NCBI RefSeq assembly: GCF_905475465.1
Contig: NC_062244.1
Coordinates: 4,662,501 to 4,726,500, forward strand
From: Pieris napi
Lineage: Eukaryota > Arthropoda > Insecta > Lepidoptera > Pieridae
Direction: 5' to 3'
Length of the DNA: 64,000 nucleotides
Positions 38,200 to 50,451 of this stretch are shown here, piece by piece. Below the pieces are notes generated by a model. That model was not told where the DNA came from, searched no databases, and saw only the letters and a program-made list of their open reading frames with translations. Position 1 is the first letter of the stretch. Every line of letters begins with the position of its first letter. The translations under genes and the position numbers were made by a program.

Positions 38200-39089
38200 A
38201 TCCGTGAAACAGAGCACTTAACGTGTTCATAAACACTGCTTTTGCATTTAAAGGGTAATTAATTGCTGCAATCTATTTGTATTTTGAGCAAGCGTACGGC
38301 AGAAGATCAAACTACACTTGCTTTATGAGAAGTTAAAAACATCACTACTTCTAAGAAATTTTAAAAATTGCAATTTATAGCTATCCTCCAATGAGGGGCA
38401 GGGATAATCTTGAGGCATGTAGGCAATCGTCCTTCTGTGCCTATTTTCGAAAATAATAATTATTTCCCCGGGAATTGAATTTCAAATCTCTGTCTTAGAC
38501 GCCATATGTTTTCTTCGGGGAAATTTTAAAAAGACTATAATGTTTTATAAAAGATGTTTTTAACGTTATTTGGACATTACAGTACAAATATATAATTGAG
38601 AACCCGATTTTGGGGAGCTGAATACTTCAGAAATAATTTTAGTTCGGGTAACATTAGGCTCAATTTATTCTAGTAGTAAGTAGGTAGTAATACCTAAAAC
38701 AGATAAGCACCAACAAAGTAAATTAATCGTTTACGTAATACTTAGATATTATAATATAATGGAAATTAAATTTTTATTTACATGCTTTAATTACTTTTTA
38801 GTTTATGAACAACTTTTATGCAAATTATAGCTATTTCGTATTCATTTGTTTATCTATATACGACAAGACAATTATTTTATGTTATAAACTGTGCTAAAAA
38901 AAAAAAATCTAATTATTTCTTGTTTCCTGTTCTTTTCTCTCTCTGCTTTAGTACTTTCGTACTTTCACTTTCTCCAAATGTGTCAAAATTAATATTGTAA
39001 AGTGAATTTAGTGTCACAGATATACTAGAGTTGTACAATAAAAAGTGATAATGAGTATGACGCAATTATTTTTTTATTATATGTTATTT
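38200..39089. other. Intergenic, nothing seen
   Basis: AT-rich DNA between the CTD-3 3' end and the mariner relic. The 60-codon ORF at 38818-39000 has no family signature. Confidence 0.4.
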
Positions 39090-39600
39090 TATTTCTAAAG
39101 CTAAAGTTCCCTGAAAAAGACTACTTTCTGATGTCTTAAAAAATCGCAGCGACTACTGTGTCATCAGATTGCCCCTGTTCCTATAACCGTGGAAATAGGT
39201 TGAAATAACTAAGAGCTGGGTCCGGAATATTGAAGATATTCCGTCAATTCGAAGCCAGGTGAATGAATGGCACCATCGCAACTCTGGACTTGTGCTCAGG
39301 GCGTTATCTTTATGAAACAAAACTTTCGCGAGTAAGCCACGCGGTTTCTTGCGTATCTCTTCACGCAACTTTGTTATTTGTCCTGCGTACAAAGTCCCCG
39401 TAATAGTTGCTCCACGATTAAGGAATTTGATTGTTATCACCCCTAGAAAAAGTATTATGTTATTTTCATACACGCGATTTTGTATAGAAATCTTAATTTC
39501 GTCTGCTATAGAACAAAGAGTAACACTACTGTTTTTTTCATCGCTTAAACTCTGCGCGCCACACTATTTTTTATAAGCAGCAGTTGTTCTCAAGTCTTGA
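39090..39600 (-). mobile_element. Mariner-type transposase relic
   Basis: The minus strand at 39290-39440 reads GVITIKFLNRGATITGTLYA, then GQITKLREEIRKKPRG and LLAKVLFHKDNALS. This is the mariner segment leading to the second catalytic Asp (HKDNA). Sequence on either side is degraded and no inverted ends were found. Confidence 0.7.
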
Positions 39601-40274
39601 TTTACCAGCTCCGAGGTAATTTTTTCATTAAGAATACATTCCGACACAACGCTTGCAATGACTTCTATTTATTACAAAACTAAAGAGAAACGATTGCTTT
39701 TTTATATCTAATATCTGGGCTGTGCCTGACAGTATTTATTTTTTTCATTCCCATGAGAATGTATCAGATTATGACTATTTATTAAAAATAATATAACAAA
39801 AAATAAACATTTATTTAGTCACATCACAAAACGTACAACATATATTTCTTCCTTTTAAACTTATTAAAATATAGATAATGGTTTTAAAGAAACTCATAAA
39901 TAAATTCATTAACTTTCAATCTAAACGGAAATTACAAAAACACCCTTTCAATATAACCAATTCCATATAAAAGTATATCTTTTTTCTCTGCACGGGTATA
40001 GATACACCATATTATGGATAACTAACTTTCATTGTCGATTTAAGGATTAAGTCCCTTATTTAGAACAACTAAATCAGTCTAATAGGACCGTGTTAACTAA
40101 AGTCATCACCTTTCTCTTTTCATCACAGCATTAATACAAATAGAAGAAACACGATAGAAAAATGGAATCACTGATATCGAAACGGCGAAACAGCTGCAAT
40201 AACAAAGTTATTCCTTCCAAATGTCGTTTCGGCCTTTTCGATAATTAAACAAATAAAACCTACGGGATTGATTA

Positions 40275-40530
40275 CCCAGATGTTGACAGGTCACGGTGGA
40301 TTCTTGTCGTATCTTTACAGGTTCAGGATTAGACAAAGTGCTGCCTTGCGGTGATACAGCTGAAGAGACAGTGTTGCATGTTCTGACCGACTCTCCAATT
40401 TATGCATACGACAGGTAAAACACTGAGCAAGCTATGGACATGAAAGTAACAGCGACGAATTTAAAGGAAATAATGTTCAATATTAGGTTAAGAGCCTTCT
40501 TTTTTGGATTTGCTATTAGGGTCATACATA
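40275..40530 (+). mobile_element. LINE C-terminal fragment
   Basis: A short stretch reads LTGHGGFLSYLYRFRIRQSA followed by an RCGDTAEETVLHVL-like knuckle. This is the C-terminal end of an R1/jockey-like reverse transcriptase ORF. Truncated on both sides. Confidence 0.55.
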
Positions 40531-40809
40531 AAGTTGTTAAAAGAAATAGGTAGTAGTGTTTAATCACCCTACCAATACCATTTACGTAAGCTATTTAATA
40601 CCTCCGACGACTACATAGTCGGGAAATTATCTAGAAAAACATTTAATTTAAAAAAAATAGACAGAAAAGGATGAAAAAGTACTCTGAATGTAAGACTGAG
40701 AGGCGAGACGAAACCCGCCTTAGAGACGTGAGCAGGTTAGAAGAGTGTTTAGGATAAACCCACTGCGTAAAGGATATAATTAAATAAAAAACATCTAGCT
40801 ATTATAGTA

Positions 40810-40815
40810 TTTATT
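40810..40815 (-). promoter_or_regulatory. Polyadenylation signal AATAAA, AKR-A
   Basis: Plus-strand tttatt, about 100 bp after the AKR-A stop on the minus strand. Confidence 0.5.
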
Positions 40816-40912
40816 TAACAAATCTTTATCGTGCACTGTAAACAATTTATGTTATTCTTTATGAATGAATCATATAATTATATAAATATAATATAAATAC
40901 AATTAAACCTTA

Positions 40913-43900
40913 TTAAGGGTGATTAAAACTAAAATGTAAATGATTGTTGAATTGACCAAAATCGAATACTCTTGAATTAATATCAAATTCGTTAATCTTT
41001 TGAACTTCCTTCTGCGTAAGTTTGAAGTCAAATATATCCAAATTCTCCTTCATGTGGTCGGGATTGTCTGATCGGGGTATAGGGATGAATCCACGATCAA
41101 CCTGGAAATATTATTTTATAAGAATCATTAATTATTAAGCAAAGGGTATTACAACAAAATAGCAGCGTTAGCCTAGTAGTCAAGCTAGGGTCATCATCAA
41201 AATCATCAGCCTATTTATGTGATCCATTACTGGACGTAGGTCTCCTCCATTTTCCTCCAGTACGCCCTGCCAGTAGTAGAGCAGTAAAGAAGCCAGTCTA
41301 TGTATCCACTTGTTGCCACCTAGTCGGTGTACGGTCGCGTCTTTTGTTCTTCTGCGGTCTCCATTCAAGGAGGCATCGGAGAGTATAATGTATTTTATTA
41401 AAAATAAAATCAAGATAATATGTGTTCAAGAAGTTTGGACAGCCTCGAAGGGATCGTAAAAAGGCACCGCAATGTGTTTATTACAAGTACCATCGTATAT
41501 TCTACGAGTATATACATATTGTTATCTACGGATTTGTAATATACATTTTAATTGCTATAAAATAATCTTGTAAATGTTAATTACTTTTAAAATGTTTCTA
41601 TATTGCGAGTTAAATATATTAATATATCTATAAATATCGTATACAGTCCCCGATGTTCATTATCGTAATGACATATAGATTATTTACTTACAGAATAACG
41701 TAGCACAATTTGGTATACATTCTTCTTGTATTTCTGTGCGAGCTTCGTCAAATATGGATCGTCAGGGTAAGGTTTCTTGCTGTTTCCACCAGGCTGGCGA
41801 AGTACGATATAGCCCATGGGAGAGAAGGCTATGACTTTAATACCATGCTGTTGGCAGTAAGATACCAGAGGCAAATTGGGAAAGCTTGGGTTCACCTATA
41901 AACAATAAATTTTCAGCAGAATGTTACCATCTGTAGATACGGCTAAACGTAATTTATTAATTTCTTTAGATAGAAAGAAATTACGATGCCGAAACGCCCG
42001 AATTAGGTCATTACTCATAGCGCAAATGTAAACAGAACGCTCGATTACGTCCTGTTTGCTAATGATAATCAAACTTGTCCTATTTGTAATTTGTTTTAAG
42101 ATCTTAACGCTAAGGCTTTCATTTAAAGTCTGGTTTGTAATTGCGGCTACCTTACTGCTGGCCTATTCAATACCACACAATTTATCAACATAATTAATTT
42201 AATGTTGCCTTTTAAGTGGTACCAAATAGAATTCAAAGGGGGAGATTACGTAAGTGCGTAATACGATCTTTTTGCGTGTTGTTTTTAATTACATAAAATT
42301 GAGTTAAGTTGACGCAATCTATGATGAATAGACAAAATGCAACCAAATTATGTTCCAACGTCACAAATTATTGTTATTAAAAAATTAAAAAAATCCTCGT
42401 TCTTTGAGCGTTTACCTCAATTTCGTTAACTGCAGGTACGACATCACAGTTGGCAAGAATCCTGTTAATCTGTTTGCTGTTGAAATTGGCTACACCAATG
42501 GATTTTACCAGTTTCTTTTTTTGAAGATCTTCCATTCCCTTCCATGTGTCTACATAGTCTGTGCAAGTGAAAACGCCATCTTCCTAAGATTAACATTAGA
42601 CAGTATTTAAATATAGATCAGACATAAGTCACCATTGATATCAATTTTGTATTAGGTAATACAAAGCATAATCAGCCCTGCGATTCTGTAACTCACTTCA
42701 CGAACTCACACAGCGGTTTTCGCATCGGCGGTCTCTCTTAAATCAGTCGTGAAGCAGTCATTTTATGATTTGGCATTCTGATAAACAATAAAGTACAAGC
42801 TCCCACCTTTTCAGAGTTACAGAATCGCAGGGCTGTAGTTTTATTTGACTTTAAATTATCTACAACAAATGTGTGACTTCTTTAAATTAAGTGTTGTAGT
42901 AGTGTCTAATATGAAACTTTTCTTACAAATAAACTTGGCTAACATTTGAACGGAGAGTAAAATGAAGTCATCGAGGGATAATCGCATAGAAAATATATTT
43001 TTATTCTCATTTGTGTGACGTGGTTATAATGCTGTCAAATTTAAACTAAATTTACATATGCACGGAAAATTGGTGAAAAATTTTGCGTATGGCAAGCGAA
43101 AATACACTTTGTTACATACAAATTACAATATACATACCGTTTCGGCCATTGGCGTGTGCATTTCGTAAAGATCAAAGTATGACAAGCTAAGATTTTGCAG
43201 AGATCTGCGTAGACCAAGCTCAACACGGTCTCGCTCGTGGTAGGTATTCCATAGCTAAAAGTATATTATTAGGTACAATTAAATATGCTGACACCTAGCT
43301 AGGAACTTTGTAATTAATTGTTGTAAATCAATCTTAGGTACTCACTCAGCAACGATTAGTAAATTAAATATTACAAAAATTTGTTGTTAGACTATATGCT
43401 TGATAATAATAATTACCACAAGTATAAGAGATTCGAACTTGATTATAGATGAATTTCTTACTATAGCTGATAACTTAAATTTATTAAAAAAAAAAAAATT
43501 TATATACTATTTAATTTATGTAATTATTTTAATAGCGCTACAACCTTTAGGTCTAGGCCTCAGATTACTGCAACACTTTCGTGATCATTTGTTTTTTCTA
43601 ATAAGCAGGCTTCTATGCCTGACACACACCGTCAACTATTTGGGTTTAAGGTATTATATTATATACATATATATTGCCGGTTGTTTTCCTTTACCGTATG
43701 AGCGAGTGTTAAATTGTTAAAAAACATAGACAGTAAGACCATTAGTGCACAGCCGAGAAACGAACCTACGAACTCAGCTATAATAGTCGCACGCCAAAAC
43801 CATTAGATCAACACTACACTAACTATAAGTATAAGTTAGAAAATGACTCTTGTAACAACTTAACAGCGAATTATTTCCATTAGGTTATAAGTTTACTATT

Positions 43901-45531
43901 TGAATTTTGTTACCCCATTTGCTATATTAAAATTTGTAACATAAAAATAAACGTGAATTGATAATTTGCTTAAAAACTATATAGACCTATAATTTTATAA
44001 ATTACCTTTCCTGTGATGAAAAGTTCTTTCCTGGTAACTATACCCTGGTTGATAGCGTCGGATATCGCCCGACCGACTTCAGCTTCATTTCGGAAAAATA
44101 ACGCCGTGTCGATGTATCTATATCCTGCTTTTATCGCGTTATATACTGATTCGTATGGTGTTTTCTATAAAATATTTTTTTTTTTAAAGACAATTCACAC
44201 CAATTGACCTAGTCCCATGCTAAGCTGGTGAAGCTTGTGTTATGGGTACTAGGCAACGGATATACATACATATTGTAGATAGATGAACAACACCAAATGC
44301 TCATCACATCGATGTTCACCTCAGCCGGGGATCGAACCCGGGACCCATGGATTCGCAGTCAGGGATAGTAACCACTAGACCAATGAGTCGTCAAATTAAA
44401 TAGATATTTTAACATTTTTTCATCGTAAATATAATCTTGGATGTGATGCAAACGTACAACGTACATTTGCGCTGTAATCTGCATGGTTTAGAATTTTAGA
44501 TGGATCCTGACGTACGAGTACATAATATGATTTTTAGCTTAAATTTTGTTTTGTTTTGAACGACATATGGCTGACCTGTTCATAAAGGACCAATAAAATT
44601 GTACGAAAAATCAGTCTACCTCATTCACCATTCAACTAAAAAGAAATATTTTATTCTAATATATTTCTGTTTTTTCTAATCGCCCCAACAAAACTAGTCA
44701 AATATATATTATTAAGTAATTTAAACTGTTGCTTATTACTTTTATATTTTATTTTATTTATTAACTAATACATTAGAATAAAAAAAAATTAAGTGACTGT
44801 GGAATATTGATTGATTATAATTTGAAATAAATTAAAAAATATTTAACTTACCAATATAAATGTCCCTAAACCTATACCTGGTACTTCGTTCGCATCATTT
44901 AATTTGTAAATTGGAAATTGTTTTGAGTGCACCTGAAATCAATTCTGAAATTATTACTCATATCTAAACTATTGTTATAAAGCGGATGCTTTTTTAATTT
45001 TAATTATTATCAGAGTTTCTTTGTTATATTAAACACGCTAATCTCGAGAACTATTTGGTTTAAATTGACAAAACTTTTGTTAGATAGTTCATGTACCGAA
45101 CAATTTAACCGAAGTTATCAAAATTTTATTTTTGTCAAATATAAATATTTTTATAAAAATTAAATAAAAAACAATCAAAAGTGATCTCATCAGGTCTAGG
45201 TCTAGAATAGAAATCGACAAACTAGAATTTCTGAAAAGACATATAGAATCAAATGCGCGTGATTATGCGTATAATTTAATAACAAAAAATACATTTATTA
45301 AATTTTTAAAAAGTAAATGGCTCTCTATTTACTAGGGCACCATATAATCCGTCATATATTTTTAAAAATGAGTCAAATAATGATAAAAATTTTTTGACTT
45401 TTAAACGAGAATAACAATATTTTAATAATGCTCAAAAAATATATTAACATTCTTGAGCACATTTTAATTTAAATTAACCAATATATACTTACCAGTGCAG
45501 CACAAAATAATATCAAGCTTAAATTCCACAT
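40913..45531 (-). CDS. AKR-A: secreted aldo-keto reductase-like protein with Tyr-to-Phe change
   Basis: Seven phase-0 exons on the minus strand: 45493-45531, 44852-44932, 44006-44164, 43138-43254, 42416-42583, 41692-41895, 40913-41101. They join to 318 codons plus TAA. Residues 1-16 (MWNLSLILFCAALVHS) form a signal peptide. The (beta/alpha)8 AKR barrel follows: LNDANEVPGIGLGTF, GYRYIDTALFFRNEAEVG, FITGKLWNTYHE, YFDLYEMHTP, SIGVANFNSKQI, PAVNEIEVNP, and the NADPH-loop segment IPIPRSDNPDHMKEN. Catalytic Asp59, Lys93 and His126 are present. The Tyr position is Phe64 (codon at 44093-44095). The cofactor loop has RS where KS is usual. A secreted AKR suits the lepidopteran 3-dehydroecdysone 3-beta-reductase-like group, but the Phe makes normal reductase activity doubtful. 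The substrate is unknown. Confidence 0.9.
42673..42835. mobile_element. MITE, 163 bp
   Basis: Inverted ends cagccctgcgattctgtaac / gttacagaatcgcagggctg. It is in intron 4 of AKR-A. A right-truncated copy (50313-50451) interrupts the AKR-B pseudogene. It has no coding capacity. Confidence 0.8.
43537..43822 (-). mobile_element. SINE-B copy, degenerate
   Basis: Plus-strand 'ctacaacctttaggtctaggcctcag ... gcctgacacacaccgtcaac ... gcacagccgagaaacgaacc' matches the reverse of SINE-B with many changes. In intron 3 of AKR-A. Confidence 0.6.
44174..44392 (-). mobile_element. SINE-A copy 2
   Basis: Reverse complement of the 30771-31023 family: B box 'gggttcgatccccggctg' and body end 'catgggactaggtcaattgg'. 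The A-tail ends about 8 bp before the 3' splice site (AG at 44165-44166) of AKR-A exon 3. Same orientation as the gene. Confidence 0.85.
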
Positions 45532-45597
45532 TTCTTTTGTCAACGAGTGTTGAATTCGCTATCTGACAATGAATTGATGGTAAGTCGTCGCCGCTCT

Positions 45598-45608
45598 TAA
45601 ATATATAG
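45598..45608 (-). promoter_or_regulatory. Candidate TATA box of AKR-A
   Basis: The minus strand reads TATATATTTAA about 70 bp upstream of ATG 45531, giving a 5' UTR of about 40 nt if transcription starts about 30 bp downstream. Position and sequence fit. No other evidence. Confidence 0.5.
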
Positions 45609-45609
45609 C

Positions 45610-46429
45610 AACATAATCGGACAAATTAATTTTTAAACAAGCTCTTTTTGCGGCTTCCTTTTGTGAATTATATATTATTACATAAATTAGTAACCTTTAT
45701 GACGGTACTAACATTATAATTAATAGAATTTAAAAATATTATAACCCGAAATTGGTTAACCGTGCATGCCGATAACCGAAGATAAACTTAAAAACTGTAT
45801 TGCTACTTAAATGATGTTTTTAAAATTATTTATTTTCGCGGAAATTTATGACTTTGAAAGTGCATACGATGCTTAGTTTGTACGTTCTTCTCCCACAAAT
45901 AATATAGGTGTAGCCACTATGCTTTGAAGTTGGTGTGGTAACAGTGGATTTTGCTATATGCGCAAATAAAACTTGCCCTTAAGATGAAAGAAAACATCGT
46001 AGGGAAGGTGCACTACTTATTGTGACAGGCTCGAAACCTTGATCACCCACTGTAAAGGGCTCCTTTGAATTAACATTATATATAACGTTAAAGATCATAG
46101 TCATTGAAACAATAACGCAGAAACTCTAAGATTAAAGCGATATCTTTTGAAATTATTTGAAGCATTCGCCTAGCGTACAAACATCATAATCACTTATTTT
46201 GTACATAGGAGTGAGTTTTAATGATATTGTAATACAAAAATTAAAAAAAAACATTACTGATAATAACGTCCACGTGTATTGTAATATTATAGATTAAGCG
46301 TTATCTGTTTATTTAACATCCTTCTCATTGTTTAAAATTTACCTAGTCCGGCCTAGTATAAGTACCTACATATTTATTTATGTCTCAAAAAAAAATAATA
46401 CATTTGAAATGGCTGCCTTTGACTTTTAT
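45610..46429. other. Upstream region of AKR-A, no gene seen
   Basis: AT-rich. A patch at 45935-46060 contains SINE-B-like words (aaaacatcgtagggaag, aggctcgaaacc) but is too diverged to call. Confidence 0.35.
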
Positions 46430-46910
46430 ATAGGCCTTTAATCTATTAGGCCATGAATCTGTGGATGACTGTTTCCAAGGGAAACTTCACCAGTGCTTGC
46501 TCCAAAGATTCTTTACGAGACTCAATATCGCCGTGTTGTTTAGAGCAGGCCATGCCCTCTTAAACTGACCATAATATAAAGTCTAAAGGGTTGAGGTCTG
46601 GGCTAGATGAGGGTCGAGAGTCTTCATTTCTCGCCATAAGATTTTTTGCTTCCTAATGGGGTTTCGACAAATTCTGGCTTTAACAGCATTAACAGCCTTT
46701 GTAGTTCTAGCAGCATGCGGCCGCCCCGATCTTTTCTGGTCTTTGATAGACGAAGTGTTGTTGTATCTGTTGATAGTACGATATACGAACATACGGCTAA
46801 TAACAAACTTTTGAAGAGTCTGGAATATGACCGACGACTTCATACCCACTTTGTGCAAGGCGATCCTATTTTCTTTGACACCCCATTCCATATTGTAATT
46901 TGATAATGAA
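46430..46910 (-). mobile_element. Tc1/mariner-like element with internal deletion
   Basis: The minus strand encodes the N-terminal helix-turn-helix region of a Tc1/mariner-type transposase (FVISRMFVYRTINRYNNTSS, then KDQKRSGRPHAARTTKAV and ICRNPIRKQKILWREM). It joins directly, in another frame, to a C-terminal piece (SRPSSSPDLNPLDF, then SKQHGDIESRKESLEQAL and KFPLETVIHRFMA). Roughly the middle half of the protein, including most of the catalytic core, is gone. Confidence 0.7.
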
Positions 46911-47801
46911 CACGAAAAAATATGTGAAATGGCGCAAAATCTAAAGAAGTTTTTAAAATATAATACGTATTCCAAATTCAAAATAATTAAAAAGTTGAAA
47001 AAGAGAAAAGTTTTTATGCAACAGTATTTATGGCCAGACTAGTGTAAACTACTGAAACGATTTAAAAAGTTCTTTAACCAATAGAATTTTACAATAATTG
47101 TAATTATGTTTTAAAATATGAAAAAATGTATAGCCGTGCAAAGGCAGAACAGGCCGATTTTATTTTTTTATTTGTTATCTCTACTGAATATTGTTAAAAT
47201 TGGTAAGAACTCTTAGTACTATTTCTAACGCTAAACCTTTCTGGTGATATTAATTGAGCGAAGTAAATATTTGTATAAAGGGCACTATAGTTTTAGACCG
47301 CCAATGATTTATCGGTTAATTCGAGAAACTTGGCCCTTTTTATATAGTCATTTTTTTAAACGATTTTGTTATGCGGCTTACAAAGCTGCGCACTTTTAAT
47401 TACATTTGCCTTTATCAGTTTTTAAAGTGTTCGTCTAAAAATATGTATTTTTTAAACCTGTCAAACGTGTTGTACAAAACTTGGATCTTAATCGAGACTC
47501 TATATTTATTTTTAGTTAAGCTTTAATTTAAGCCCCGAATATTTTTTTTAAAAATACAAACCTTATAAAAAATATTCATGTGCAGCCTTTTGGAAGATAT
47601 GCGAGTACGTACATCAGAGATTAATTTTAATTTTATGTAAATAATACAACCAGATTTTATTACACACATTTATTAATAATTTATCTTCTACAAACTTTAT
47701 ATACATATGAAGAATATTTTATATATTCTGCACGGGTATGAAATATAAACAAAACAGAACCGAACAACATGTGTCACATGTTTTGTTATCCAATAAAATA
47801 A

Positions 47802-48087
47802 CCAGTGGCCTGTGTGCCTTCGATTTCTGCATCTGTTTCGTGACCATTTGTATTTTCTAATAGCCATATAGGCGATCAGCTTTTTGTGCCTGACAAGGCA
47901 CAACACGTTATCGACATTTTAAGGCTTAGGCAATGCGGATTCGTCACAATGTTTTCCTTCACCATACGAGAACGTAAAACACCGTAAAACGCATACAGAA
48001 AGTCCACTGGTGCACAGCCGATGTTCGAACCTACGACCTAAGTATTGAAAGTCACACTCTGAAACTACTAGGCCAACATTGCTCTTG
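47802..48087 (-). mobile_element. SINE-B copy in unit 1
   Basis: Reverse-oriented SINE-B with 'cacagccgatgttcgaacc' B box. It shares its insertion site with the copy at 53600-53896, so it predates the tandem duplication. It has lost some 20 bp near its tail end (aaccagtggcctg). Confidence 0.75.
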
Positions 48088-48499
48088 TTTTTCAATAAAC
48101 AAGTAAAAATCTGGATTGCCTTCAAATTAATTTACAAAATTGAACAGCTTTCGAGTCACTGTTGCTGGTGTTTACATAAAAGAACTACGAAGTTATACCG
48201 TGGAATTTAAGGAATCATTCGACAAGCAAGTATAATATCAGCAATGAAATAAATATTAAAATGGGTTCCTAAGAGTGATAAAAGCTGTAAAATACATTAT
48301 TTCTTAAAAAACCAAATTCATATACTTTTGTGTTAATATCGTAAGTATTTATGGTCGAAATCTCTTTCGTCGTCAGTTTAAAGTCATAAACGTCGATGTT
48401 TTCTTGTATATGGGTCGGGGCGATCTGAAAAATATATAAAATACAGTCAATAATTGAAATATGTGTAGTAAGGATAGATTCAAATCGAAGTAAAATATA

Positions 48500-48785
48500 A
48501 TATATAAAGATATATAAATAGATAGATAGATTTGTTGATAGTACCCCAGAGCTGGCACTTTCCTGGCTCAACGAATAAGTATCGCAATACAGCGAGGAGA
48601 TGCTGCCAGCGTTAAAGGTACACTGCCACAGGGACCAAACTTTTTAAATTTGTTTTGATTTTCATTTTATTTATTTTTAATTATTTTTATTATTACTTTG
48701 TATGTTAAGAAAATTGTAAATACTGTATACTTGATTGTAAACATCAAATAAAAATATCAAATTTTATAATTTAAAAAAAATATTT
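48500..48785 (+). mobile_element. LINE 3' tail inserted in AKR-B intron
   Basis: Absent from unit 2, where the flanks are continuous (aaaatataatatttaatga). Contains FLAQRISIAIQRGDAAS-like codons followed by a T/A-rich tail ending 'aacatcaaataaaaatatc', a typical non-LTR 3' end. Inserted after the tandem duplication. Confidence 0.6.
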
Positions 48786-50312
48786 AATGATTACGCACCT
48801 CCGAAGTATTTTCAATATGTTCCGTTTATGTCGTTTATTTTTTTATTTTAGTCAAAATATTCACAATAATTATATTTAAAATATATAGAATAAATAAAAT
48901 ATAATAAAAATAGACCAGGTTTGTTTTGTTATGAAAACGATAATTTCACTTTTTTACTTTCAAATAAAGCTAAAAAGCTTTAAAGCTCACTTATCTTTAA
49001 AGCTTTTTAGCTTAAAAATATGGGTAAATCTAAACTCTAATTAAATCACTTCAATTTTAAATAAAATAGTGTCCGTACTCTTTTCATCAAAACGCCTTTC
49101 AACAGAGTACATACGTGAATTAAATAGTTAATAATTTGTTAAAGATTTTTTTGAGACATTCCTAAATTGTTACTACTTTTTAGAACTTACTAAATAACGC
49201 ATGGCGATTTGCGACGTCTTCTTTCCCTACTTATTTGCTAACTTCACAAAGTAGGGCTCATCAAATCTTGGTGGACTGAAATCTTACAAATCCGTTGTTT
49301 GCCTTACCAAAGCGAGGTTCGGATACGTGGGATCAACCTGAAAATAATACCATTGCAAAGCAAAGTGCTATATATATTTTTCTTAAGATAAGAGATTGTT
49401 TAAGGAAACGCATCGTAGCCTTTTATGTTTCATATTCTTACATGGATTTCCATTCATTGTCTAAATAATAAAATTCAAATGTTCAAATATCAAAATGTTT
49501 CAAAATTGGCTAAATATATTTTAACATGTCCTCCATATATTTAGTTTAAATACCTCAATTTCGGTGGAACGTCACATAAGATCCTGTTTATTTGTTTGCT
49601 ATTGAAATTGGACACACCGATGGACCTGGCTAATTCTTCTGTGTGATATCCATTACGCGCCATGTTTCGACATAGTCCAGACAAATGTTTTCACCTTCAC
49701 CCTGTGATTACGAGATGTAATGTTTACAACTATATAAGCGTCCCTTTGCTCTTCAGCCGTCCTTTAATGTTACAAAATATTTGGGAATAAATTATACAAC
49801 TATTAATCAGGGATAATTTAGCGAGCTAACTGTGAAATATTTGATAACGGTATAAAAAATACAAAATTTTCCTCTTTATTAAATTTGTATAGATTTAATT
49901 TAAAAAATTACATTCGGTTTTTTGAAGTCGTAAGTTTTGTTAGTGAATCCTTATACCTATTTTATAAATTTATTCATAATTTAGATAACAAAAAATTAAC
50001 ATATAGTAATTATCGCCATGAAAAAGTATATTACAAAGTTATAATTAACAAATTTGTAGATAAAAGTTTCATGTTACATTTTTTCGTTTACATATTACAT
50101 GTATTCGTCATCAAACATTGTAAGAAGTTAATAACGCTGAAATGTATTTATCGGACATCAGGATCCATTTGAATTGTTTTCATGATTGACAGTAAAACAA
50201 TTACACGAATAAATTACTACATAAAAAAATAATTACCATCGTTGCCATCGGCGTATGTATCAAGTACATATTAAGGCATTCTTATCCGAGCTTTTTAACG
50301 ACAACTTAAGAG

Positions 50313-50451
50313 CTGCCTTGCGATTCCGTAACTCACTTTTGGAACTCACCCAGCGGTTTTCGCATCGGCGGTCGCTCTCAAATCAGTCGTGAAGCAGTCA
50401 TTTTATGATTTGGCATTCTGATAAACAATAAACTACTAGCTCCCACCTTTT
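50313..50451. mobile_element. MITE copy truncated on the right
   Basis: Matches 42673-42835 from 'gctgccttgcgattccgtaa' to 'gctcccacctttt' but lacks the right inverted end. It interrupts AKR-B exon 4. The downstream half of the exon is missing, so insertion and deletion occurred together or in sequence. Confidence 0.75.

Noticed and set aside
43041..43226. Minus-strand ORF beside AKR-A exon 4
   Set aside because: Out of frame with the AKR exon, which reads LWNTYHE...LYEMHTP in another frame.
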